Assembly: GCA_028703545.1 (NCBI GenBank)
Contig: JAQVMR010000057.1
Location: 1-6,178 of the forward strand
DNA: 6,178 nt
Direction of reading: 5' to 3'
Source of the DNA: Patescibacteria group bacterium
GTDB lineage: Bacteria > Patescibacteriota > Patescibacteriia > UBA1558 > S5-K13
Below, one piece after another: positions 1-5,619 of this stretch (the first letter of the stretch is position 1; every line of letters starts with the position of its first letter). A program made the translations under genes and the position numbers. The notes under the pieces were generated by a model. It ran no database searches, was not told the origin of the DNA, and saw nothing but the letters and a program-made list of their open reading frames with translations.

Positions 1-177
1 TTATTATAACAAGTTTTGTCATGCGATTATTTATGTACAAGGGGAAAAAACCACCCACCACGGTTAATCTTCGAATAATTCCGTGATAATTTTACTATTT
101 TCTAAATTCACAAGTTTTGTTTTATGTTTTCTTCTTAACTAAAAATATAAACACTGCAATATTATTTATATCAATTT
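1..177. other. Left-edge stretch with no identified gene
   Basis: No gene can be supported here. Plus-strand frame 3 is open from the edge to a TGA at 84-86 (27 codons, ending ...TTVNLRIIP) and could be the tail of a rightward gene, but the peptide matches no family I recognise. A G+C-rich patch (41-63) stands out in the A+T-rich background. An 11-bp direct repeat ACAAGTTTTGT occurs at 9-19 and 110-120, and a small inverted repeat CACGG/CCGTG lies at 59-63 and 81-85. On the minus strand an extended -10-like TGTTATAAT (11-3) points out of the window, without a matching -35. Confidence 0.4.
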
Positions 178-207
178 TAAAGAGCGTTTCTTTTGAAACG
201 CTCTTTA
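178..207. terminator. Strong intrinsic terminator, probably bidirectional
   Basis: A perfect 13-bp stem (178-190 with 195-207, containing AGAGCGTTTC/GAAACGCTCT) closes a TTTT loop. It begins three bases beyond the stop codon of the leftward lipoprotein gene, so it is well placed to end that transcript. The better T-rich tail, however, follows the stem on the plus strand (208-212), while on the minus strand the stem is followed by AAAATTG. This suggests it also, or mainly, stops transcription coming from the left. Confidence 0.85.
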
Positions 208-210
208 TTT

Positions 211-630
211 TTAAAATTTATACCCATTTTTTTGTCCTCCACACTGAAGCCAAAGTGTATCAAGATCAATTTTGACATCAACTGATATTCCATTGATCTC
301 AAAATCACCCTCATCCCATACGATCATTTTGTTTTTATAGGTATAACCAGCCCCCTTTTTTATAAATACATTATATTCTCCTGAGGGCAATTTTTTACTA
401 CTATAGTTACCTGGGTAAACGATCTCAGATAAAAAATAATTTCTATTCTGAGTGTTTCTAAAATCAATTGTAAAGCTAGTGCTTGATTCATTTACAAAAG
501 CTATTACAATTAACTTGTCATTCAAAATTTTTTCACCAGTCTTGATACTAAATTGTCCATTTTGAGAACAACTAGAAACAAAGACAACTCCCAGAATAAA
601 CATAAAGAACACAAATATGTAGGTTTTCAT
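211..630 (-). CDS. Small predicted lipoprotein, function unknown
   Basis: This encodes 139 residues. Residues 1-20 form a typical lipoprotein signal peptide: a lysine at position 2, a hydrophobic core rich in F, V and I, then a lipobox-like VSSC with the lipidated cysteine at C21. The mature part would be anchored to the outer face of the membrane. It is short, polar and rich in predicted beta-strand, with a segment at residues 73-90 (PGNYSSKKLPSGEYNVFI) that resembles the turn-strand pattern of PEGA-like or other small beta-sandwich domains; this resemblance is weak. One further cysteine, C130, lies near the C-terminus in LQCGGQ. I recognise no family. The start is set by an excellent ribosome binding site. 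It has its own promoter and is separated from the operon behind it by a terminator, so it is a monocistronic unit. Confidence 0.8.
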   Translation of the reverse strand: MKTYIFVFFMFILGVVFVSSCSQNGQFSIKTGEKILNDKLIVIAFVNESSTSFTIDFRNTQNRNYFLSEIVYPGNYSSKKLPSGEYNVFIKKGAGYTYKNKMIVWDEGDFEINGISVDVKIDLDTLWLQCGGQKNGYKF

Positions 631-635
631 TTTTT

Positions 636-643
636 CCTCCCTT
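636..643 (-). promoter_or_regulatory. Ribosome binding site of the lipoprotein gene
   Basis: The minus strand reads AAGGGAGG here, then five bases, then ATG at 630-628. This is the best Shine-Dalgarno match in the window and fixes the start codon. It shows that this organism does use Shine-Dalgarno initiation, in contrast to yebC and the isomerase gene. Confidence 0.85.
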
Positions 644-660
644 ATTTTCTAAATCTTATT

Positions 661-689
661 ATACTACCATTTATTAATTATTTTGTCAA
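661..689 (-). promoter_or_regulatory. Sigma70-type promoter of the lipoprotein gene
   Basis: A perfect -35 TTGACA (689-684) is followed after 17 bases by TAGTAT (666-661). A consensus TATAAT (663-658) overlaps it three bases downstream, but with a 20-base spacer. Either -10 would place the transcript start at about 650-655, giving a leader of roughly 20-25 bases that includes the ribosome binding site. The site lies downstream of the terminator for the operon, so the lipoprotein gene is independently expressed. Confidence 0.7.
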
Positions 690-755
690 ATTTTAATAAT
701 ACATAAAAATATTGCCCTATTTTACTTTATATATTGTTATGTTTATTATATTCTC

Positions 756-784
756 AAAACAAAAAAATCGTCTGTGACGAATTT
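756..784 (-). terminator. Intrinsic terminator of the surface-glycan operon
   Basis: On the minus strand TCGTC, loop ACA, GACGA is followed by seven T residues and then GTTTT. Three further A-T pairs extend the stem after a single T-T mismatch (782-784 with 764-766). It lies 24 bases beyond the stop codon of the polyprenol-phosphate-mannose synthase-like gene and fits the end of the four-gene leftward operon. The core stem is short (5 bp), but the U-tract is strong. Confidence 0.75.
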
Positions 785-807
785 ATAAATAAATTTTTTA
801 TTTTTAA

Positions 808-1506
808 TTATTTTTTAAATTTTAGTCTTATAACATTTTTTAATAGGTCTAGAGCTTCTCGAAAATGTAGTTTTGATTTTCCTCTTTCCCTGTCTATAAA
901 TGAAATTGGTATTTCTTTTACTTTAAATCCCGCCTTCTCTATATAGAATAACATTTCTTCTTGGAAAGAATAGCCCTTGCTTCTTATTTTGTCTAGATCT
1001 ATTTTATCAAAAATTTTTCTGTGATAACACCTAAATCCTCCAGTTACATCTTTTGTCTTTAGACCTAACATTAATCTAGAAAATGTTTGTGCTGATTTAG
1101 AAAATATTTTTCTTCTTGTGTCCCAGCCTATAGTGCATCCCCCATTCACACATCTAGAACCTATACATAAATCATTACCCTCTTTTATACACTGGATTAA
1201 TTCTGGAATTTTATTTGGATTGTGAGAAAAATCTGCATCCATTTCAATAATAATCTCCGCTCCGTGCGATAATGCATATTTAAAACCATGTATATAGGCA
1301 CTACCAAGACCCATTTTACCCGAACGCTTTATAATCTCAAGTGGCATAGTGTCTTTAATTTCTAAAAGTGCATCATATGTTCCATCTGGAGAATTATCAT
1401 CTATAACAAGAATATTTAAATTTTCTATACCTAAACCAAATATCTTTTTCACCAGATCGCAAATATTTTCCCTTTCGTTATATGTTGGTATTACTACGTA
1501 AATCAT
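808..1506 (-). CDS. Polyprenol-phosphate mannose synthase-like GT2 glycosyltransferase
   Basis: This 232-residue GT-A fold enzyme belongs to the dolichol-phosphate mannosyltransferase (Dpm1/Ppm1) group of family GT2, which transfers mannose from GDP-mannose to a polyprenyl phosphate on the cytoplasmic face. Visible signatures in order are VVIPTYNERENI (4-15), IDDNSPDGT (35-43), GKMGLGSAY (63-71), the metal-binding DAD in EMDADFSHNP (D90, D92), GSRCVNGG (116-123), VTGGFRCY (154-161), GYSFQEEM (178-185) and DRERGKSKL (205-213). These match the group closely along the whole length. There are no membrane segments and no GtrA-like C-terminal domain, so it is the short, soluble or peripheral form. 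It is the last gene of the operon, 45 bases after the LtaS-like gene, preceded by AAGGA and a possible internal promoter. Donor and sugar are inferred from the family; glucose or another hexose is possible. Confidence 0.9.
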   Translation of the reverse strand: MIYVVIPTYNERENICDLVKKIFGLGIENLNILVIDDNSPDGTYDALLEIKDTMPLEIIKRSGKMGLGSAYIHGFKYALSHGAEIIIEMDADFSHNPNKIPELIQCIKEGNDLCIGSRCVNGGCTIGWDTRRKIFSKSAQTFSRLMLGLKTKDVTGGFRCYHRKIFDKIDLDKIRSKGYSFQEEMLFYIEKAGFKVKEIPISFIDRERGKSKLHFREALDLLKNVIRLKFKK

Positions 1507-1516
1507 AAAATATGGT

Positions 1517-1555
1517 TCCTTTTCCTAGTATATAATTTATTTAAAAATTTTTCAA
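1517..1555 (-). promoter_or_regulatory. Possible internal promoter and RBS before the DPMS-like gene
   Basis: On the minus strand TTGAAA (1555-1550) is followed, after exactly 17 bases, by TATACT (1532-1527). Transcription would start near 1520, just ahead of or within the AGGA (1520-1517) that lies 10 bases before the ATG at 1506. The -35 overlaps the TGA stop codon of the LtaS-like gene (1554-1552). In such A+T-rich sequence a chance match is possible, but the spacing is ideal and this is one of the two widest gaps in the operon set. Confidence 0.45.
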
Positions 1556-3372
1556 TATCCAATTAAATTCTTACATTTTTCATAAAATTCTAAAAATTCT
1601 AATTGTGTTATATTTTTCTGATTTTTTTCGTATTTATCATTTAAAAGATCAAAATAATAAGCCTGTTTCTTTTTGACATTATAAATATAGTGTTTATTGT
1701 CAAGAAAAAAGGTTATATATTTATCAGAATACTGTTGAAGGGAAATTGAACAATTATTGATATTACAATCCCTGGAATCTTTTAACAATTCACAGTAAAA
1801 AGAATTTCCAAGGTAATTATTACCTGTTTTTATATTTAATAAATCTAGGACACTTTTCAAAAAATCTATTTGATTATAAAGATTAGAAACATTATTACCT
1901 ATTCTAAAATTATTCTCCTTATCTCCAAAATATAAAAATGCAAATGGGATATAAAAATTTTCTCTATATCCCCTACTTTGATTTAAAATATTGCCATTGT
2001 GATAATTAAGTGGCCAGGAATGATCACTAAAAAGAAAAACATACTTTTCTCTATTATCTTTTTTTAGTTCCTCTAAAATATCTAAAAGATATTTATCTTG
2101 AACATAAACTGTATTTTTTATTCTATCTGAAATAAAATTAGAATTTTTTATTGGTAAATTATTGGATTTTTCATAAATTATAAATGGATAATGATTTGTG
2201 GTTGAAACAGCAATATAAACAAATTTTTTTTGATCTTTGTATTTATTAATATATTCATAGACTCTTTTGTAAAATATATCCTCTCTAAAACCCCATTTAT
2301 AAAAAACATCTTGTGAACTCATAATGTCTTGATTGTGTATTTCATTAAATCCCATATCTAACATAAAATCTCCTGTTTGAGAGAATTCTAAATTATGACT
2401 TTTAAAAAAAAGAGTTTTGTAGGCAAATTTATTAAGAATTTTTGGAAGACATATTAAATTTTGAACATTATATTTATGTTGAAAATATCCATTAATAGAG
2501 GGTGGGAGTGCGCACAAAATAGATTCTTCTGATAAAAGTGTTTGCGTTGAGTTGCTATAAAAATTACTAAAATTAACACCATAATTATTTGAATAATTTT
2601 CAAAATTAGGAACAATTATTTTATTTTTTAAATCCCCATTAATGCTTTCTAGATGTATAAAATATATATCCGGAAAATCATTATTTTCATCATCATAATT
2701 AAACTGATTTAAATTAAAGTTTGAATATCTAGAAACAATAAATTCATAATCTTTTGTATATTTTTTATAGATTGAGTCTCTGTGAAGAAAAAAAGTGTTT
2801 ACAAAATCTAACAACAAACCCTTTTCATATTTGAAATAAAACTGTATAGAACTGGAAATTATAAAAACAATGCAGAGGGAAATAAGTATATTTTTTAATA
2901 GCTTACTAGAAATTTTAAATTGTTTTTGAAAAAGATTAATTGATACCAAAAAAAACATCACGAAAGATAAACAAAAAAATATCATAGATAACGTTCCAAA
3001 ATCACTTAATATAGAACTGACTGTAAAAAAAGCCTCTCTAAAATTATTTATAAAAAAATCTATATCAAAAAAATTTTCAGTTATAAGTAAGTATGTCACA
3101 AGAAAAAATAAAAAAATATAATATAAACAAAAAATTATAAAAACAAAAAACCATAAATATTTATTTTTTTCATTTCTCTGAAAGAGAATCAGAAATATAG
3201 CTGGTATAAAATATATAGAAAAACTATTAACAGCTCTTAAAATATTCTCAAATTGAGTAATAACAGAATATGTTTTTGGTAAAAAATTTTCTAAATAAAA
3301 AAAGCTAATGCTTATAATAACAAAAAAAAGTAAACAAAAAAGTTTTAAGGCGTTTAAAAAACTTGATTTCAT
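1552..3372 (-). CDS. LtaS-like membrane sulfatase-fold transferase
   Basis: This encodes 606 residues, close to the usual length of lipoteichoic acid synthases. Five hydrophobic segments (about 8-28, 47-64, 72-96, 127-148, 160-180) precede an extracytoplasmic alkaline-phosphatase/sulfatase-fold domain (about 233-520), the LtaS layout. Putative active-site residues by alignment to LtaS are E242 in FIHLES, the threonine nucleophile T278 in NSTQTLLSEES, H394 in TTNHYPF and the metal ligands D450-H451 in FLFSDHSWP. All are present, so it is likely a catalytically competent metal-dependent enzyme that moves a phosphate-linked group (phosphoglycerol from phosphatidylglycerol, or phosphoethanolamine) onto a surface glycan or lipid. 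A true sulfatase is less likely: the usual formylglycine cysteine motif C-x-P/A-x-R is not seen. The tail beyond 520 carries cysteines C527, C536, C541 and C600. Its ATG is 3 bases after the preceding gene's stop with no clear ribosome binding site, implying translational coupling. The substrate is unknown. Confidence 0.82.
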   Translation of the reverse strand: MKSSFLNALKLFCLLFFVIISISFFYLENFLPKTYSVITQFENILRAVNSFSIYFIPAIFLILFQRNEKNKYLWFFVFIIFCLYYIFLFFLVTYLLITENFFDIDFFINNFREAFFTVSSILSDFGTLSMIFFCLSFVMFFLVSINLFQKQFKISSKLLKNILISLCIVFIISSSIQFYFKYEKGLLLDFVNTFFLHRDSIYKKYTKDYEFIVSRYSNFNLNQFNYDDENNDFPDIYFIHLESINGDLKNKIIVPNFENYSNNYGVNFSNFYSNSTQTLLSEESILCALPPSINGYFQHKYNVQNLICLPKILNKFAYKTLFFKSHNLEFSQTGDFMLDMGFNEIHNQDIMSSQDVFYKWGFREDIFYKRVYEYINKYKDQKKFVYIAVSTTNHYPFIIYEKSNNLPIKNSNFISDRIKNTVYVQDKYLLDILEELKKDNREKYVFLFSDHSWPLNYHNGNILNQSRGYRENFYIPFAFLYFGDKENNFRIGNNVSNLYNQIDFLKSVLDLLNIKTGNNYLGNSFYCELLKDSRDCNINNCSISLQQYSDKYITFFLDNKHYIYNVKKKQAYYFDLLNDKYEKNQKNITQLEFLEFYEKCKNLIGY

Positions 3373-3375
3373 TTT

Positions 3376-4365
3376 CTAACTGTTAATTTTCATTTTTAGA
3401 TAATCTACCCAAGGATTTGGCTGTGGGTCAATTTTATTATAATTCGCTAAATAAAAAGATACATAGGAAGAAATTCCCAAAACATAAATTGCTTCTTCAA
3501 AAATATTGTTTCCAGTGGCCTTAATTTCTATAAATTTAATTTTCTTTTTATTTAAAATTTGCCTCATTATTTCATATCTTTTCTGGTTTCTTTTATGATA
3601 TAAATCTGAGATTATTAAAATATAAACAATTTGATTGTTCAAATTTTTTGGAAATGTAAGTCCCTCAAATTGATGATGACAAATTTCAGGAATTGCAAAA
3701 TAAGAGGCAAAATTCTTTCCTGTCTCATTGATCTGATTATTAAAAATATGGGCATTTCCAAATAAATGTTCTGATGAAATAATAATTGGAATTTTGCCTA
3801 CAATTTTTTGTGCCAACCTCTTTGATTGTGATTTGCCCCTTGAAAATATTTTAATTTGTTTGAGTGTGTCTTTTTTATTATACTTCAAAAATCCTAATTT
3901 ATTTAATAAAGTCATAAATATAGCTATCGAATATCCAAGTGCAAATCTAGGATTTTTAGCATAATTATATTTTGGATTATAAACAAATTTTAAAGAGTCC
4001 TCTTTTGATAAATCCCCACCAGTGCAAATTATAAATGTTTTAAAATTTTTCTTTTGCGCCTCTTTAAAACAGCTGATTGACTCCTCTGTTTCTCCGGAAA
4101 AACTTAAAATTATAATTAAAGTTTTTTTATCAACCCAGTTTGGTAAATTATATTCATTGGAAATGATAATTGGAATATTTATTTTCTCTAAAAATACACT
4201 TCTTACAAAGTGTGGGCCCAGTGCTGATCCACCCATTCCACAGACAAATATTTTATCAATTTGCCCTAATTTACTTTTAAGATTTGACACACTAAACTCT
4301 TTAAAAATTTGTTCAAATTGTTTATGATTATTTTCAAATGTTTTAAAAACATCATTATCTTTCAT
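3376..4365 (-). CDS. Bifunctional phosphoglucose/phosphomannose isomerase (SIS family)
   Basis: This 329-residue protein matches the SIS-domain PGI/PMI family known from archaea and several bacterial groups, which converts glucose-6-P and mannose-6-P to and from fructose-6-P in the cytoplasm. Two SIS folds are visible. The first holds GMGGSALG (43-50), ISNEYNLPNWV (68-78) and the sugar-phosphate-binding loop SFSGETEES (88-96). The second holds the family's NET glutamate (E214 in NQINETGKNFA) and PEICHHQFEG (226-235), with likely catalytic E214 and H230/H231. The C-terminal NKIDPQPNPWVDYLK (310-324) is the usual closing motif. The length is normal and all expected motifs are present. It lies 17 bases after the GtrB-like gene, with no Shine-Dalgarno sequence in the gap. 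Within the operon it probably supplies mannose-6-P towards GDP-mannose or hexose-6-P towards other nucleotide sugars, though it may also serve as the cell's glycolytic isomerase. Confidence 0.9.
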   Translation of the reverse strand: MKDNDVFKTFENNHKQFEQIFKEFSVSNLKSKLGQIDKIFVCGMGGSALGPHFVRSVFLEKINIPIIISNEYNLPNWVDKKTLIIILSFSGETEESISCFKEAQKKNFKTFIICTGGDLSKEDSLKFVYNPKYNYAKNPRFALGYSIAIFMTLLNKLGFLKYNKKDTLKQIKIFSRGKSQSKRLAQKIVGKIPIIISSEHLFGNAHIFNNQINETGKNFASYFAIPEICHHQFEGLTFPKNLNNQIVYILIISDLYHKRNQKRYEIMRQILNKKKIKFIEIKATGNNIFEEAIYVLGISSYVSFYLANYNKIDPQPNPWVDYLKMKINS

Positions 4366-4382
4366 GTTTTTATATTAATTTA

Positions 4383-5330
4383 TTAAAATAATTCCATATC
4401 CTTTATAAATCTCGGTCTTGCTTTAGTTTCTTTATAAATCTTTCCCATGTATTCACCTAGGATACCTATACCCAAACATTGCAATGAACCCAAAAATAAT
4501 ATTAAAATTGCGAGTGAAGTCCATCCAGTAATAGTTTTTCCAATAAAATATCTTATTAAAAAATAAACCCCTAAAATTATTGACAATATAAGAATGAGGA
4601 GACTTAGAAACACAAAAAATCTTAATGGTGCAACGCTAAAAGACGTGATCCCGTCCCATGCAAAACTAATCATTTTCTTAAGACCATATTTTGATTCACC
4701 AAACTTTCTTTCTTTCCTATCATAAAAAACAGTTTCTGTCTTAAAACCGATAAGTGGGAATATTCCTCTTAAAAATAAATTAACCTCATTAAATAAAAAT
4801 AAATTTTCTATTGCTCTTTTGCTCGCAAACCTATAATCAGCGTGATTATAAACAATTTTTACACCCATAAATAACATCAATTTATAAAAAAATCTTGCCG
4901 TGGTTTTTTTAAAAAATGTATCTGTTGCTCTTTTTTTTCTTACACCATATACAATTTCAGATCCATTATTATAGAAAGCATCTAAAAAACCCTCTATTGC
5001 AAGAACATCATCTTGTAAGTCCGCATCAATGGTTACAAAAAAATCTGCCTTTTCTTTTGTATAAAATAGTCCCCCAAAAACTGCATTTTGATGCCCAAAA
5101 TTTCTAGAAAATTTTAAACCCTTAAAAGTTTTAGAGTCTTGTTTGTGTAAATTAGATATAATTTCCCAGGTCTTATCTACGCTACCATCATCAACAAAAT
5201 AAATAAAACTATCCTGAGATATTTTTAATTTTTCTTGTAAATTAAAAAGAGTTTTTTTAATTTCTTGAGCCGTCTCCAAAAGACATTCTTCCTCGTTATA
5301 ACAAGGAATAATAATTGCAAGTTTATTCAT
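4383..5330 (-). CDS. GtrB/ArnC-like polyprenyl-phosphate glycosyltransferase with two membrane helices
   Basis: This 315-residue GT2 enzyme belongs to the membrane-anchored branch typified by GtrB (polyprenyl-phosphate glucosyltransferase) and ArnC. Signatures are IIIPCYNEEECL (6-17), FVDDGS (45-50), FSRNFGHQNAVFGG (74-87), the metal-binding DAD in TIDADLQDD (D102, D104), YGVRKKR (128-134), HADYRFASKRAI (163-174) and RKFGESKYGLKK (208-219), then SFSVAPLRF leading into two membrane helices (about 237-261 and 271-293). It would transfer a hexose from a nucleotide sugar to the lipid carrier at the inner face of the membrane. The sugar cannot be read from sequence; glucose is the commonest in relatives. 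It is the promoter-proximal gene of the operon. The start is placed at MNKLAII because this begins directly at the GT-A core; the ribosome binding site is weak (GAGAAAAG about 8 bases ahead). Confidence 0.9.
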   Translation of the reverse strand: MNKLAIIIPCYNEEECLLETAQEIKKTLFNLQEKLKISQDSFIYFVDDGSVDKTWEIISNLHKQDSKTFKGLKFSRNFGHQNAVFGGLFYTKEKADFFVTIDADLQDDVLAIEGFLDAFYNNGSEIVYGVRKKRATDTFFKKTTARFFYKLMLFMGVKIVYNHADYRFASKRAIENLFLFNEVNLFLRGIFPLIGFKTETVFYDRKERKFGESKYGLKKMISFAWDGITSFSVAPLRFFVFLSLLILILSIILGVYFLIRYFIGKTITGWTSLAILILFLGSLQCLGIGILGEYMGKIYKETKARPRFIKDMELF

Positions 5331-5381
5331 ATTTTTTTGCTTTTCTCATTTCTTTTTATTTTTAAAACCTTATATTTGCTA

Positions 5382-5396
5382 AAATAGTTACTATTT
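5382..5396. promoter_or_regulatory. 15-bp palindrome in the leader of the glycan operon
   Basis: AAATAGT and ACTATTT form a perfect inverted repeat around a single T. It lies about 17 bases downstream of the predicted start of the leftward operon transcript and about 50 bases ahead of its first gene. Its symmetry suits a dimeric repressor site. With only two G/C pairs per... each half holding one G or C, chance symmetry in A+T-rich DNA cannot be excluded. Confidence 0.3.
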
Positions 5397-5419
5397 CCCC
5401 CAGAAATTTTAAAATTTTC

Positions 5420-5448
5420 ATTATGAATTTTTCTGTAATCCTTGACAA
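5420..5448 (-). promoter_or_regulatory. Sigma70-type promoter of the leftward glycan operon
   Basis: The minus strand carries TTGTCA (5448-5443), 17 bases, then CATAAT (5425-5420), each one mismatch from consensus. The expected start near 5413 gives a leader of roughly 80 bases before the GtrB-like gene. No better match was found on this strand between 5331 and 5520. Curiously, the plus strand has a perfect TTGACA at 5442-5447 covering the same bases, but with no matching -10 at normal distance. Confidence 0.55.
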
Positions 5449-5508
5449 ATAAATCAAATTCGTTTTTTACAAAAACTATAAAATATTAATAATAATTACA
5501 TATATTGT

Positions 5509-5522
5509 ATAGCTTATAGCTT
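5509..5522 (+). repeat. Tandem ATAGCTT repeat abutting the yebC -35
   Basis: Two perfect tandem copies of ATAGCTT (5509-5515, 5516-5522) end on the first two bases of the TTTACA -35 box. Their junction also forms the inverted repeat AGCT-TAT-AGCT (5511-5521). The position, directly upstream of and touching the -35, fits a regulator binding site, but there is no direct support for one. Confidence 0.4.
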
Positions 5523-5549
5523 TACAGTGCAAATTTATCTTGCTAAAAT
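5521..5549 (+). promoter_or_regulatory. Sigma70-type promoter of yebC
   Basis: TTTACA (5521-5526) is followed after exactly 17 bases by TAAAAT (5544-5549), preceded by the extended -10 dinucleotide TG (5542-5543). The expected start near 5556 gives a leader of about 64 bases. This is the best plus-strand promoter in the divergent region. Confidence 0.65.
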
Positions 5550-5558
5550 AGGTTTATC

Positions 5559-5580
5559 TAAATAATTAAACAGTTATTTA
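5559..5580 (+). other. A+T-only hairpin at the start of the yebC leader
   Basis: TAAATAA (5559-5565) and TTATTTA (5574-5580) can pair as a 7-bp stem with an 8-base loop, at the very 5' end of the predicted yebC transcript. It contains no G-C pair and would be weak. It is recorded because 5' terminal hairpins can stabilise mRNAs; it may be chance. Confidence 0.2.
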
Positions 5581-5619
5581 ACTTCTAAATTTAAATATTA
5601 TATCTAATCACACAACACT

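Larger units (their letters stand above)
5376..5551 (+). repeat. Direct repeat of TTGCTAAAATAG flanking the divergent region
   Basis: The 12-mer TTGCTAAAATAG occurs at 5376-5387 and again, identically, at 5540-5551, 164 bases apart. The second copy contains the extended -10 (TGCTAAAAT) of the proposed yebC promoter. The first has the same extended -10 but no acceptable -35 upstream, so it may be a weak second start, a relic of duplication, or a shared protein-binding site. Confidence 0.5.

Noticed and set aside
3..40. Minus-strand TGTTATAAT at the left edge as a leftward promoter
   Set aside because: There is no -35 at proper distance (TTGTAC at 40-35 is 26 bases away), and the downstream gene is outside the window.
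734..946. Plus-strand open frame of 70 codons
   Set aside because: It overlaps the end of the DPMS-like gene in antisense and crosses its terminator; the peptide is F/S/N-rich and has no RBS.
1552..3372. True arylsulfatase activity for the LtaS-like protein
   Set aside because: The formylglycine motif is absent, a threonine sits in the nucleophile position, and the five-helix membrane part matches LtaS rather than arylsulfatases.
4022..4327. Plus-strand open frame of 101 codons
   Set aside because: It lies wholly antisense to the well-supported isomerase gene and shows no family motif.
4916..5107. Plus-strand open frame of 63 codons
   Set aside because: It is antisense to the GtrB-like gene across its conserved DAD region; the composition is that of a shadow frame.
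5323..5349. Eight-codon upstream frame (MRKAKKYE) whose stop overlaps the start of the GtrB-like gene
   Set aside because: The ATGAATAA overlap resembles a translational-coupling leader, but the frame is very short, lysine-rich by base composition and has no RBS.
5442..5483. Perfect TTGACA (5442-5447) as a rightward promoter with TATAAA at 5478-5483
   Set aside because: The 30-base spacer is far too long, and no acceptable -10 lies 16-18 bases downstream.
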